Assembly: GCF_036898825.1 (NCBI RefSeq)
Contig: NZ_JARUND010000001.1
Span: 620,001 to 684,000, forward strand
Length of the DNA stretch: 64,000 bases
Direction: 5' to 3'
DNA from: Streptomyces sp. B21-083
GTDB lineage: Bacteria > Actinomycetota > Actinomycetes > Streptomycetales > Streptomycetaceae
Shown piece after piece: positions 1 to 7,578 of this stretch. The notes under the pieces are model-generated. The model saw nothing but the letters and a program-made list of their open reading frames with translations, did no database searches and had not been told where the DNA came from. Positions within the stretch are counted from its first letter, which is position 1. Each line of letters begins with the position of its first letter. A program made the position numbers and the translations under genes.

Positions 1-335
1 CGTCTTTGACGTACGAGATCAAGACCGTGAAGGGGGCTGGGATCAGCGGCGGGGGCCTGTTCAACAGTGTCTTCACCGGGCAGGGGCGGTTGGGGCTGGT
101 CTGCGAGGGCAATCCGCTGGTGATCCCGGTGTCGCCGCAGTATCCGGTGTACGTCGACACGGACGCGGTGGTGGGCTGGACGGCAAGCCTGCAGACGTCG
201 CTGCACCGTTCGCAGTCCATCGGCTCGATGATCCGCGGCGGTTCCGGCGAGGCTGTCCAACTCATGCTCCAGGGCGAGGGGTTCGTCGTCGTCCGGCCGA
301 GCGAGGCGACTCCGCAGAAGGCCCAGCAGCACTGA
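1..335 (+). CDS. AIM24 family protein, C-terminal fragment (5' end outside window)
   Basis: The frame is open at the first base and ends at TGA 333-335, so this is the tail of a gene that begins before the window. The visible 110 or so residues are a Gly-rich beta-type sequence (GAGISGGGLFNSVFTGQG, then a segment ending QGEGFVVVRPSE), the usual C-terminal half of AIM24/TIGR00266 proteins. AIM24 proteins are widespread single-domain beta proteins without a firm biochemical role in bacteria; Streptomyces often carry several in tandem. The next gene starts 174 nt downstream behind its own operators, so this is probably the last gene of a separate unit. Confidence 0.75.
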   Translation, partial: SLTYEIKTVKGAGISGGGLFNSVFTGQGRLGLVCEGNPLVIPVSPQYPVYVDTDAVVGWTASLQTSLHRSQSIGSMIRGGSGEAVQLMLQGEGFVVVRPSEATPQKAQQH

Positions 336-466
336 CGCATCCGCGACTCGCACCTCGCACGTGATCTGTGTCGCACAGGCAACCTCAGCGCCGTCACCGC
401 CGTCTTGACTGACGACAGCACAGAGCCGCCCCGGCCCGAACCGGCCGGGGCGAATTTCCGGCACGC

Positions 467-497
467 TATACACACCGTGTATACGCTGAGCGTATAC
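467..497. promoter_or_regulatory. Two overlapping perfect inverted repeats, probable operator of the TPR/prenyl synthase operon
   Basis: TATACAC-ACC-GTGTATA (467-483) and GTATACGC-TGA-GCGTATAC (479-497) are both perfect palindromic pairs and share GTATA at 479-483. They end 12 nt before the ATG at 510, so a bound dimer or pair of dimers would cover the promoter or ribosome-binding region. The pattern fits a TetR, GntR or PadR type dimeric repressor; no such regulator gene lies next to it in the window. The site lies inside the possible N-terminal extension from TTG 405, which argues against that longer start. Confidence 0.6.
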
Positions 498-509
498 CGA
501 AAGGGTTGT

Positions 510-1556
510 ATGTACGGCAAGGCATTCGCCCCCGAGTACCAGGGCGCGCTCACCAGCCTCTCGGTGAACTCCTCCCTGGTCGACGTGCTCGCCGCGGGCA
601 CCGAGCAGCTGGCCGCCGCCGAGCAGGCGGGGCAGACCGGCGAGGCCGCCCGTTCCGGACTCGCGGTCGCCGAGGCGCACCGGCGGCTCGGGCAGGTGGG
701 CGACGCCGACCGGGCCTGGAAGGCGAGCTACCGCGCGGCCCGGGCGGCCGGGGACACCCCGGCGATGGCGTGGGCCCTGTGGAGCGGTGGCACCCTGGCC
801 CGCCAACGCGGCGCGTTCCCGCTGGCCCGGCGACTGCTGGGACTCGCGGCGGAACTCGGAGAGCGCGGCGGCGACATCGTCGTACGCGGCTACTCGCTCG
901 CGGGGCTGGCCGAGACCGGGCGTATCCAGGGCGACTACGAGGCGGTCGGCCGGCTGCACGAGCAGCTGCTCGCCGAGGCGCGCAGGCGCGGTGAGGCGCG
1001 GCACACGGTGTGGGCGCTGGAGGGCATCGCGCAGATGCATCGCAACACCGGCTCGTACGACAGCGCGTACGCCATGTTCGAGGAGGCGGCCGAGATCGCC
1101 GAGCGGGCCGACGACCGGCGCGGCCACGCCTGGGCGTTACGCGGGCTGGCCGACATCGTGTCCGTGCGCGACGGGGACGCGGAACGTGCCCTCGCCCTGC
1201 TCACGGAGGCGGAGAAGAGCTGCACGGAGATGAATCTGATCAGCGCGCTCGCCTACAACCACAAGATGCGCGGCAACGTCCTCTACCGCGCCGGGCGTTA
1301 CACCGAGGCGCGCGACCTGTACACCACGGCCCTGGCGGAGTTCCGCGCCATGAGCGAGCCGCGCGGTGAGGCGCTGTCCCGCCTCGGGCTGGCCAAGTCC
1401 CTGGCCCGCCTGGGCCACGACCGCGCCGAGACGGCCACCGAACTGGCCGAACTCGCCCGCGAGCTGGACCGCATAGGGCTGCGGCACGCCCACGCCATGG
1501 TGGCCCGGGCGCAGACCGAACTCGGCCTCGACACGGACGCGGAGGCCGCACGATGA
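510..1556 (+). CDS. TPR-repeat protein, unknown function
   Basis: A 348-residue all-helical protein made of degenerate tetratricopeptide repeats: recurrent A-x-W-A-L-x-G-L and G-x-Y-x-x-A patterns run from about residue 60 to 330. No catalytic domain, signal peptide or membrane segment is visible, so a scaffold or adaptor role is likely. ATG 510 is preferred over an in-frame TTG at 405 because AAAGGG precedes it at a fair distance and the intervening DNA holds palindromic operators. The stop overlaps the next start (ATGA at 1553-1556), so it is translationally coupled to the polyprenyl synthase. Leucine 210 is encoded by TTA (1137-1139), the codon read only by the bldA tRNA in Streptomyces, which suggests developmental control. 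Confidence 0.7.
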   Translation: MYGKAFAPEYQGALTSLSVNSSLVDVLAAGTEQLAAAEQAGQTGEAARSGLAVAEAHRRLGQVGDADRAWKASYRAARAAGDTPAMAWALWSGGTLARQRGAFPLARRLLGLAAELGERGGDIVVRGYSLAGLAETGRIQGDYEAVGRLHEQLLAEARRRGEARHTVWALEGIAQMHRNTGSYDSAYAMFEEAAEIAERADDRRGHAWALRGLADIVSVRDGDAERALALLTEAEKSCTEMNLISALAYNHKMRGNVLYRAGRYTEARDLYTTALAEFRAMSEPRGEALSRLGLAKSLARLGHDRAETATELAELARELDRIGLRHAHAMVARAQTELGLDTDAEAAR

Positions 1557-2611
1557 CGCCGTCGGCCTCCGAGGTCCTGGCACCGGCGGCTCCGTCCGTG
1601 CCCCAGCTCCTCGACCGGTGCCGTGACCTGGTGCGTCCGGCGCTCACCGAGGCCGTCGACCGGCTGCATCCGTGGCTGGGCGAGATGGCCGCGTACTCCT
1701 TCGGCTGGTGCGAGGTGGGCGGGGGGCCCGCCGAAGCGTCCGGCGGGAAGGGCGTACGCCAGGCGCTGGCCGTTCTCGGGGCGGAGGCGGCCGGGGCGCC
1801 TCGGCGGTCCGGAATCGCGGCGGCCGTCGCGGTGGAGCTGGTGCACACCTTCTCGCTGCTGCACGACGACATCATGGACGGCGACCAGACCCGGCGCCGT
1901 CGCGCCACGGTGTGGAAGACGTACGGCACCGGGCCGGCCGTGCTCGCCGGCGACGCGCTGTTCGCGCTGGCGGTGGAGACCCTCGCGCTGACTCCGGGCG
2001 GCCCGGCCGGGATGCGCCTGCTGTCGGCGGCGCTGTCGGACGTGGTGTCCGGGCAGGCCGACGACCTGCTGTTCGCGATCCGTCCGTGGACCGGGCCCGA
2101 GCGGGTGCGACCCGGGGAGTACCGGTCGATGGCCGAGCGCAAGACGGGCGCCCTGCTCGGCTGCGCGCTCTCCCTGGGGCCCGCTCTGGGCGGCGCCCCT
2201 CCGGCGACGACGGCAGCGCTGGAGCGAGTGGGACGGCACGCCGGGACGGCCTTCCAGATCGTCGACGACGTACTGGGCATCTGGGGCGATCCCGACATGA
2301 CCGGCAAGCCCGTCCACGGCGATCTCCGGGAGCGCAAGAAGTCGTACCCGGTACTGGCCGCGCTCGACGCCCCGGTCCCCGCCGCCCGGCGGCTCGCCGC
2401 GCTGCTGGAGTCCGTCGAGGTGCCCGACGAGGCGCTCGCGCGCCGGGCGGCGGCGCTCGTCGCGGAGGCGGGCGGCCGTACGGCGGCCCTCGCGGAGGCC
2501 CGTCGACACCTCGCCGCCGTCGAACGCGGCCTGGACGAACTGGAGTTGGCGGGACCGCCGCTCGGCGGGCTGCGGGCGCTGCTGGGCTTCCTCGTGCGCC
2601 GGGAGGCATGA
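1553..2611 (+). CDS. Polyprenyl diphosphate synthase family protein (trans-isoprenyl chain elongation)
   Basis: 352 residues, normal length for the class I E-type prenyl diphosphate synthases that condense IPP onto DMAPP, GPP or FPP. The first aspartate-rich motif is LLHDDIMDGD (D105, D106, D109) followed by RRR, which binds the allylic pyrophosphate through Mg2+. The second region is QIVDDVLGIWGD (D238, D239); its last Asp of the DDxxD is Gly, a common bacterial variant, and GKP...DL...KKSYP follows as expected. Chain length cannot be set by eye; FPP or GGPP synthase is most likely. It is coupled by ATGA overlap to a TPR protein. No terpene cyclase is visible in the window, so the product probably feeds a pathway elsewhere. 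Confidence 0.85.
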   Translation: MTPSASEVLAPAAPSVPQLLDRCRDLVRPALTEAVDRLHPWLGEMAAYSFGWCEVGGGPAEASGGKGVRQALAVLGAEAAGAPRRSGIAAAVAVELVHTFSLLHDDIMDGDQTRRRRATVWKTYGTGPAVLAGDALFALAVETLALTPGGPAGMRLLSAALSDVVSGQADDLLFAIRPWTGPERVRPGEYRSMAERKTGALLGCALSLGPALGGAPPATTAALERVGRHAGTAFQIVDDVLGIWGDPDMTGKPVHGDLRERKKSYPVLAALDAPVPAARRLAALLESVEVPDEALARRAAALVAEAGGRTAALAEARRHLAAVERGLDELELAGPPLGGLRALLGFLVRREA

Positions 2612-2815
2612 GGGGGCGGAGGAGATCCGGTGGAAAGATCGCGTACGGGCCGTCACTCACCGCTCGTGAAAGTCCCCATTTCTTCGCACACCCGCTCGCC
2701 GCAGATGAATAAAAGGAAAATCGGGCCCGGGAGTTGCGGAATAATTGAACAGACCCCGTCACACCCCTCGTACCTCTGGGAAAGGTGAAAGCCAGGGGTT
2801 CAGCGAGGGATGGCC

Positions 2816-4489
2816 ATGGTCAAGGCGCACGTCTCCACACACGAGTTGGTGGCCGGAAGGTACCGACTCCTCGATGTCGTCCATCGCGAAACGAACCGGG
2901 TCTCCTGGTACGGCGAGGACACCTCGTCCGAGCGCCCGGTCGTCCTCACCCAGATCCAGCTCCCGCCCGATCCCCGGGAGCAGACCGCACGCCGGGCCAT
3001 CGCCCGGGTGATGCGCGCGTCCGAGATCCTCGGGCTGGTCCTGCCCGGCCGGGTGGGCGTCGTGATCGACGTCCTCGAGGAGTTCGGCACCCTGTGGACG
3101 GTCGCCGAGTGGATCGACGGCACACCGCTCAGTGAACTCCTCGAACGGCAGGGCACGTTCAACTACGTTCGGGCGGCGCGCATCACCCTCGAAGTGCTCG
3201 ACGTGCTGGAGGCCGCGCACCGCGAGGGCATCGTGCACGCCGAACTCAGCCCCGGCCAGGTGTTCGTACGGGACCAGGGGCCGGTCGTGGTGACCGGCTT
3301 CGGTCTGGCGGGCGCCACGTCCGCGTCCCGGGTCGGCGCGCCCTCGTACGCCTCGCCGGAGCAGGCCCACGGCGCGCGCGCCGACCCGTCGGACGACCTG
3401 TGGGCGCTCGGCGCGCTCCTCTACGCGATGGCCGAGGGACGGCCGCCCTTCCGTGACCGGGGGCGGGCCGACGCCACGCTCAAGGCGGTCGACCGGCTGC
3501 CGCTGCGCAGCCCGGTGCGAGCCGGTCCACTCACCCAGGTCATCCAGGGGCTGCTGCGCAAGAACGCCCGGGAACGGCTGACCGCGCCGGTGGCACGGGA
3601 CGCCCTGCTGCGCGTCATCAGGGACGAACCCGACACCTCGGACGAACCACTGCCCTCGGTCCGGCCGCGCGACGCCGGGGGCGGTGCCGGAGCGCGGCGC
3701 GTGGGCCGGAACGGGAACAGGAGCGCCGCCCGCAAACTCGTTCTCGCCGGTACGGCCCTGGCCGTCGTCACGGTCGCCGTGCTCGCCACGACCGACAACC
3801 TGCCCGGCATCGACGCCTCGGCATCCGGCGTGGACACCACTCCGTCCGTCGCCGCCCCGGCCCCGTCCCTCCCCTCCACGGGCGGCAGCGCTCCCCTCCC
3901 CGACCAGACCCCCGAACCGAGCCCCTCCCCCTCCGCACCGGCCTCACCGGCACCGTCGGCGCCGCCCTCCACTCCTCCCGCGCCCAGCCCCACCCCCTCG
4001 GCCACCGGCGGTACCGCCCAAGCCCTGCCGGCGGGGTTCCAGGTGTACAACGCGCCGGAAGGGTTCGTCATCGCCCTCCCCCAGGGGTGGAAGCGGCTGA
4101 GCGAGGACGTCTCCCCCGGCAACGTCGCCTACCGCATCGTGTTCGGCGCCGACGACGACCCGCGCACCCTGACCGTCACCTACAGCCAACTGCTGCGCCC
4201 GGACCCCGTGGCCGTATGGCGCGACGACGTCCAACCCGACCTGATCCGGGCGGACATCGGCTTCCAGCGGATCGGCGCGATCCGGGCGACGACCTATCAC
4301 GGCCGGAGCGGGGCCGACATGGAGTGGCTGTCCGACTTCGAGGGCACCCGCATACGGACGTTCGGCCGAGGCTTCCTCACCGGCGAGAAGACGGGCTACT
4401 CGCTGCGCTGGACGACACCCGCGGCCGACTGGAACGACACCGTCAACCGGCAGGCTCTGGACACCTTCCTGCGGACCTTCAGAGAGTGA
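2816..4489 (+). CDS. Membrane-anchored Ser/Thr pseudokinase with extracellular C-terminal domain
   Basis: 557 residues: protein-kinase fold (about 10-270), basic linker, one membrane helix (about 308-327), Pro/Ser-rich stalk (about 340-405) and a 150-residue outer domain. The kinase keeps the fold markers APSYASPEQ and DDLWALGALLYAM but has lost the catalytic residues. HRD is HAE (143 in place of Asp), DFG is GFG (161-163), the catalytic-loop Asn region reads SPGQ, and the VAVK lysine appears to be Thr45. It is therefore expected to be inactive and to act as a scaffold or ligand sensor. The outer domain (from GFQVYNAPEGFVIALPQGW) resembles small secreted Mog1/PsbP-like domains, by appearance only. 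ATG 2816 is preferred over 2810 because GAGGG lies at the right distance. Confidence 0.8.
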   Translation: MVKAHVSTHELVAGRYRLLDVVHRETNRVSWYGEDTSSERPVVLTQIQLPPDPREQTARRAIARVMRASEILGLVLPGRVGVVIDVLEEFGTLWTVAEWIDGTPLSELLERQGTFNYVRAARITLEVLDVLEAAHREGIVHAELSPGQVFVRDQGPVVVTGFGLAGATSASRVGAPSYASPEQAHGARADPSDDLWALGALLYAMAEGRPPFRDRGRADATLKAVDRLPLRSPVRAGPLTQVIQGLLRKNARERLTAPVARDALLRVIRDEPDTSDEPLPSVRPRDAGGGAGARRVGRNGNRSAARKLVLAGTALAVVTVAVLATTDNLPGIDASASGVDTTPSVAAPAPSLPSTGGSAPLPDQTPEPSPSPSAPASPAPSAPPSTPPAPSPTPSATGGTAQALPAGFQVYNAPEGFVIALPQGWKRLSEDVSPGNVAYRIVFGADDDPRTLTVTYSQLLRPDPVAVWRDDVQPDLIRADIGFQRIGAIRATTYHGRSGADMEWLSDFEGTRIRTFGRGFLTGEKTGYSLRWTTPAADWNDTVNRQALDTFLRTFRE

Positions 4490-4656
4490 ACGGCGTCCAG
4501 CCATGGGCGGGTACACGTGTCGACCACCGGGCGTACGGACCCGGTGACAGGCCGGGATCCGGGTCGGGCCCGGTCTGTCAAAGCAGCGTCAATGCGCGCA
4601 TATAGGCTGCCTGTCTGCACCTTCGCCGTCCGTCCAGCCTGCCGGGAGAGTCACCT

Positions 4657-5799
4657 GTGACCGTAGCGATCGCCCCGTCCGAAACGTCTCCGACGCCCGA
4701 GTCTTCCGAAACACCCGAGATGCCCCCCGTGTCCGAGGAGTTCGACGGGTCCGAGTGGTCCGAGCCGGCCGCGGAGCCCGACGACACCGACGACGCCTCC
4801 CTCGACCCCGCCGACGTGTCCCCCCTCGTGGCGCGCGACGCGCAGGAGTTCGGGGCCTACGCGCGGACCGGAGGCTGGGCCTTCGGGCTGAAGGTGGCGC
4901 GGAGCGTGCGGCCCGGTGGTCAGGCCGCCGGTGAGACGCCGAAGGTGTCCGCCAAGGAGTTCGCCGCCCTCGCCGACTGCTCGCCCGAGCGGGTCATGCG
5001 CTACTACAAGGCCTGGGACAAGGCCGCCGACGACGGTGTCGTCCCGCACTTCGAGGCGCTGGCCCCGGGCGCGGAGGTCGAACTCCCGGGCGCCGACCTG
5101 TGGCTCACGTACTACAGCTCCCGTTCCAGCGCGGGCTCGGAGCGCGGTGCCGCCATCTCCGAGGCCGCCGAGGCGGAGGGCATCCGGCCGACGAAGGCGC
5201 TGGAGGTCGCGGAGAACCCCACCGCGCTGCGGGCCGCGATCATGGCCGACCCCTCGACCGCGCGCGCCGCACGGCACGCACTGCTCGACCGGATCAAGGA
5301 GGACCCGGACCTCCAGGCCGAGCTGGCCCGCGACATCGTCCGCACCGACGACCTCAAGAAGGCCGTGGCCACCGAGTCCCGGTCCGCCGACCGCGTCGGA
5401 TACGTGCGCCAGATCGCCGAGTCCGGCCAGGTCAAGACGCCCGCCGGACAGACCATCGAAGCGCCCGTCGACCTACGTCAGGAGGCCGAGCGGCATCTGT
5501 CCCTCCTCGATGAGCTGGACGAGGACGAGGACACCGGCGAGTGGGCGAGCGAGGCCTACGACACCCTCAAGAACCTCGTCGTCGAGGCCGTCGAGGCCGA
5601 CCCGGAACTGCGCGTCCAGGAACGGCGGACCAAGTTCTACAGCAACCTGACGAAGGCGACGAAGGCGTTCGAGGAACTGACCTTCGACGACGTCCAGGAG
5701 TTCGCCGAGGACGACATGGTCCAGCAGCTGGAGGAGCTCCAGGAGGCCATCGCCTCGTGCATCACGGCGCTGCGCGGGGCACGTACCTCACCCGCGTAG
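4657..5799 (+). CDS. Conserved hypothetical actinobacterial protein, acidic N-terminus, helical
   Basis: 380 residues starting at GTG 4657, 6 nt after GGGAGAG. The first 60 residues are acidic and Ser/Thr/Pro-rich (probably disordered). A segment with EFGAYARTGGWAFGLKVAR and an EFAALADCSPERVMRYYKAW stretch follows; the latter has the look of a small helix-turn-helix-like or three-helix domain. The remainder is highly charged and helical with coiled-coil character (for example LDELDEDEDTGEW and QQLEELQEAI near the end). There is no membrane segment or signal peptide. I do not recognise a characterised family. It stands alone between the pseudokinase gene and the DUF2238 gene, and its stop is followed 20 nt later by a 32-bp perfect palindrome. 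Confidence 0.7.
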   Translation: MTVAIAPSETSPTPESSETPEMPPVSEEFDGSEWSEPAAEPDDTDDASLDPADVSPLVARDAQEFGAYARTGGWAFGLKVARSVRPGGQAAGETPKVSAKEFAALADCSPERVMRYYKAWDKAADDGVVPHFEALAPGAEVELPGADLWLTYYSSRSSAGSERGAAISEAAEAEGIRPTKALEVAENPTALRAAIMADPSTARAARHALLDRIKEDPDLQAELARDIVRTDDLKKAVATESRSADRVGYVRQIAESGQVKTPAGQTIEAPVDLRQEAERHLSLLDELDEDEDTGEWASEAYDTLKNLVVEAVEADPELRVQERRTKFYSNLTKATKAFEELTFDDVQEFAEDDMVQQLEELQEAIASCITALRGARTSPA

Positions 5800-5818
5800 C
5801 GCCCTGGGGTCGCGGACA

Positions 5819-5850
5819 CCCCCGCTTGAGTACGCGTACTCAAGCGGGGG
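5819..5850. promoter_or_regulatory. 32-bp perfect palindrome, operator or terminator
   Basis: Arms CCCCCGCTTGAGTACG (5819-5834) and its exact reverse complement (5835-5850) meet without a spacer. The core TTGAGTACGCGTACTCAA looks like a dimeric repressor site. It sits 20 nt after the stop of the upstream gene and 47 nt before the DUF2238 start. The GC-rich outer arms could also form a transcription-terminating hairpin, but there is no T-run and no loop, so an operator for the downstream gene is slightly favoured. Confidence 0.5.
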
Positions 5851-5897
5851 GCCGGGACACTGCTCCACGATGGTGCTCCACCACAAGGAGCGTCCCG

Positions 5898-6575
5898 ATG
5901 CCCGCAGTTGACACCGCTTCCCGCCCTCTCCCGTCCGCCACCGGTGCCCCGCGCCGACACCTTCCCGTGCTGCTCGCCGGGCTGGTGACCGTCGCGCTCG
6001 CGATCTCCGTGTGGCAGCCGCACGACCTGATGACCTGGTTCCTGGAGACGTTCTGGATCATGGTCGGGCTGCCCGTGATCGTCCTGACCTGGCGGCGCTT
6101 CCCGCTCACGAACCTGCTGTGCTGCCTGCTCGCGCTCCACGCGCTCGTCCTGATGGTGGGCGGCCACTACACCTACGCGCAGGTCCCGCTGGGCGACTGG
6201 GCACGCGACAGCTTCGGCCTCGACCGCAATCCGTACGACCGGCTCGGCCACCTGATGCAGGGCTTCGTGCCGGCCGTGCTCGTACGGGAGCTGCTGAGCC
6301 GGACGTCACCGCTGCGCGGCAGCCGCTGGCTCGCGCCGCTGACCGTGTGCGCCTGTCTGGCCTTCAGCGCGCTGTTCGAGATGTTCGAGTGGGCGGCCGC
6401 CGTGATCGGTGGCGCCGCCGCCGACGACTTCCTGGCCACGCAGGGCGACGTGTGGGACACGCAGTGGGACATGTTCTGCGCGCTGATCGGTGCGACCCTC
6501 TCGGTGCTCCTGCTGAGCCGCCTCCACGACCGGCAGCTCGCGGCGGTGCGCGCCCGCGCTCACTTGGTGGTGTAG
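5898..6575 (+). CDS. DUF2238 / YjdF-like integral membrane protein
   Basis: 225 residues with about six hydrophobic segments (first at residues 24-39, last near 195-212). The Y-D-R-L-G-H-L-M-Q-G-F segment and the later FEMFEWAAA and DTQWDMFCALIGA segments are the conserved acidic/His-containing membrane motifs of the DUF2238 (YjdF) family, whose function is unknown. ATG 5898 follows AAGGAG at 5884-5889; an in-frame extension upstream overlaps the preceding gene and the palindrome and is rejected. The last 16 nt overlap the convergent membrane protein gene. Confidence 0.8.
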   Translation: MPAVDTASRPLPSATGAPRRHLPVLLAGLVTVALAISVWQPHDLMTWFLETFWIMVGLPVIVLTWRRFPLTNLLCCLLALHALVLMVGGHYTYAQVPLGDWARDSFGLDRNPYDRLGHLMQGFVPAVLVRELLSRTSPLRGSRWLAPLTVCACLAFSALFEMFEWAAAVIGGAAADDFLATQGDVWDTQWDMFCALIGATLSVLLLSRLHDRQLAAVRARAHLVV

Positions 6576-7060
6576 CGGTGGCGCGTCCACAGCGGCAGCA
6601 CGAACCAGCAGGCCAGGTACCAGGCGACGACCCCCGCGACCAGCCAGGGCACGTAACCGTCGTGGGTGGCCACCCTGAGGACCAGCAGCAACGCCGAGGT
6701 CATCGTGGCGAGCAGCAGCACCAGGCCGGCGAAGGTCAGACGCGAGGCCCAGCGCACGGCCTGCGGTTTCACCCGGCGTCCGGAGACGATCCGGTGCAGG
6801 GAGACCGGCCCGATGAGGGCGCCGGTCGCGGCGGCCCCCAGCACGACGGTGATGATGTAGATCGTGTGTTCCGTCTGTCCCAGCTGCGGGTATCTCGGGG
6901 TGAAGACGACGGTCAGCAGGAAACCGAACAGGATCTGCACACCCGTCTGCGCCACCCGCACCTCCTGGATGAGCTCGCCCCACATACGGTCGGCCCGCTC
7001 GTCCTCGGTCTCCGTGCGCCCGCGTTTGCGCGTGCCGACCTCGCCGTCCGCGTCCACCAT
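6560..7060 (-). CDS. DUF6328-type four-helix membrane protein
   Basis: 166 residues: a charged cytoplasmic head (RTETEDERADRMWGELIQEVR), then four hydrophobic segments typical of the small actinobacterial DUF6328 family (VQILFGFLLTVVF, IYIITVVLGAAATGALI, LTFAGLVLLLATMTSALLLVL and a final one before a basic tail). Function is unknown. The start at 7060 has GGAGGA (7064-7069 on the complement) at good spacing; a longer start at 7087 lacks one. The 3' end overlaps the convergent DUF2238 gene by 16 nt, so the two transcripts are antisense at their ends. Confidence 0.75.
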   Translation of the reverse strand: MVDADGEVGTRKRGRTETEDERADRMWGELIQEVRVAQTGVQILFGFLLTVVFTPRYPQLGQTEHTIYIITVVLGAAATGALIGPVSLHRIVSGRRVKPQAVRWASRLTFAGLVLLLATMTSALLLVLRVATHDGYVPWLVAGVVAWYLACWFVLPLWTRHRYTTK

Positions 7061-7212
7061 GGTTCCTCCCGGCCCACTCGCCCTCACGTCCTGTCGGCTA
7101 CGGGTTCCCCGTCACGGCGGAATCGATCAGGTCAGGACCGGACGGTTTGAGTGATCGAGGGAAGGGCTACTCGTACCGCACCACGGTGCCCACGTCGAGA
7201 AGAGGTCCGGCC

Positions 7213-7560
7213 ATGTCCGGGACGCAGCTCACCCTCACGATCAGTGGCGGCACCGCCGCCGACGCGCAGACGGTCGTACGAACCCTGGAGTCGGCCTTCG
7301 GGCCGGCCGACGAGTCCCCGGGGGACGATGACGGCCACTCGACGGTGCACACTGCCGCGTTCACCGTCGGCACCCAGTCCCTCGCGCCCGGTCGCCCGAC
7401 GAGGACGCCGCTCTCGGCGCCGGTGATGGTCACCGTGCAGGGCACGCCCACGGCCGTCCGCTGCGCAGGCGACACCCTCACCGGTACGTTCACCGCGCAT
7501 GACCGGGGCAGTGTCTCCGGCGACCAGGAGCAGGAACGGCAGCTGCTCCTGGAGCCGTGA
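7213..7560 (+). CDS. Small hypothetical protein, beta-rich
   Basis: 115 residues from ATG 7213, preceded by GAGAAGAGG. The protein begins TQLTLTISGGTAADAQTVVRTLE and alternates beta-like hydrophobic stretches with a short acidic loop (ESPGDDDGHST); it ends with a charged QEQERQLLLEP tail. There is no signal peptide or membrane segment and the family is not recognised. An in-frame GTG at 7147 would add 22 residues but has no ribosome-binding site. Coding bias is typical, so it is probably a real gene. It converges on the aldo/keto reductase gene with an 18-nt gap. Confidence 0.55.
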   Translation: MSGTQLTLTISGGTAADAQTVVRTLESAFGPADESPGDDDGHSTVHTAAFTVGTQSLAPGRPTRTPLSAPVMVTVQGTPTAVRCAGDTLTGTFTAHDRGSVSGDQEQERQLLLEP

Positions 7561-7578
7561 CACGCCTACGCCGGTCCG

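Noticed and set aside
405..509. N-terminal extension of the TPR gene from TTG 405
   Set aside because: It would translate through two palindromic operators, lacks a ribosome-binding site and adds a low-complexity segment; ATG 510 is better placed.
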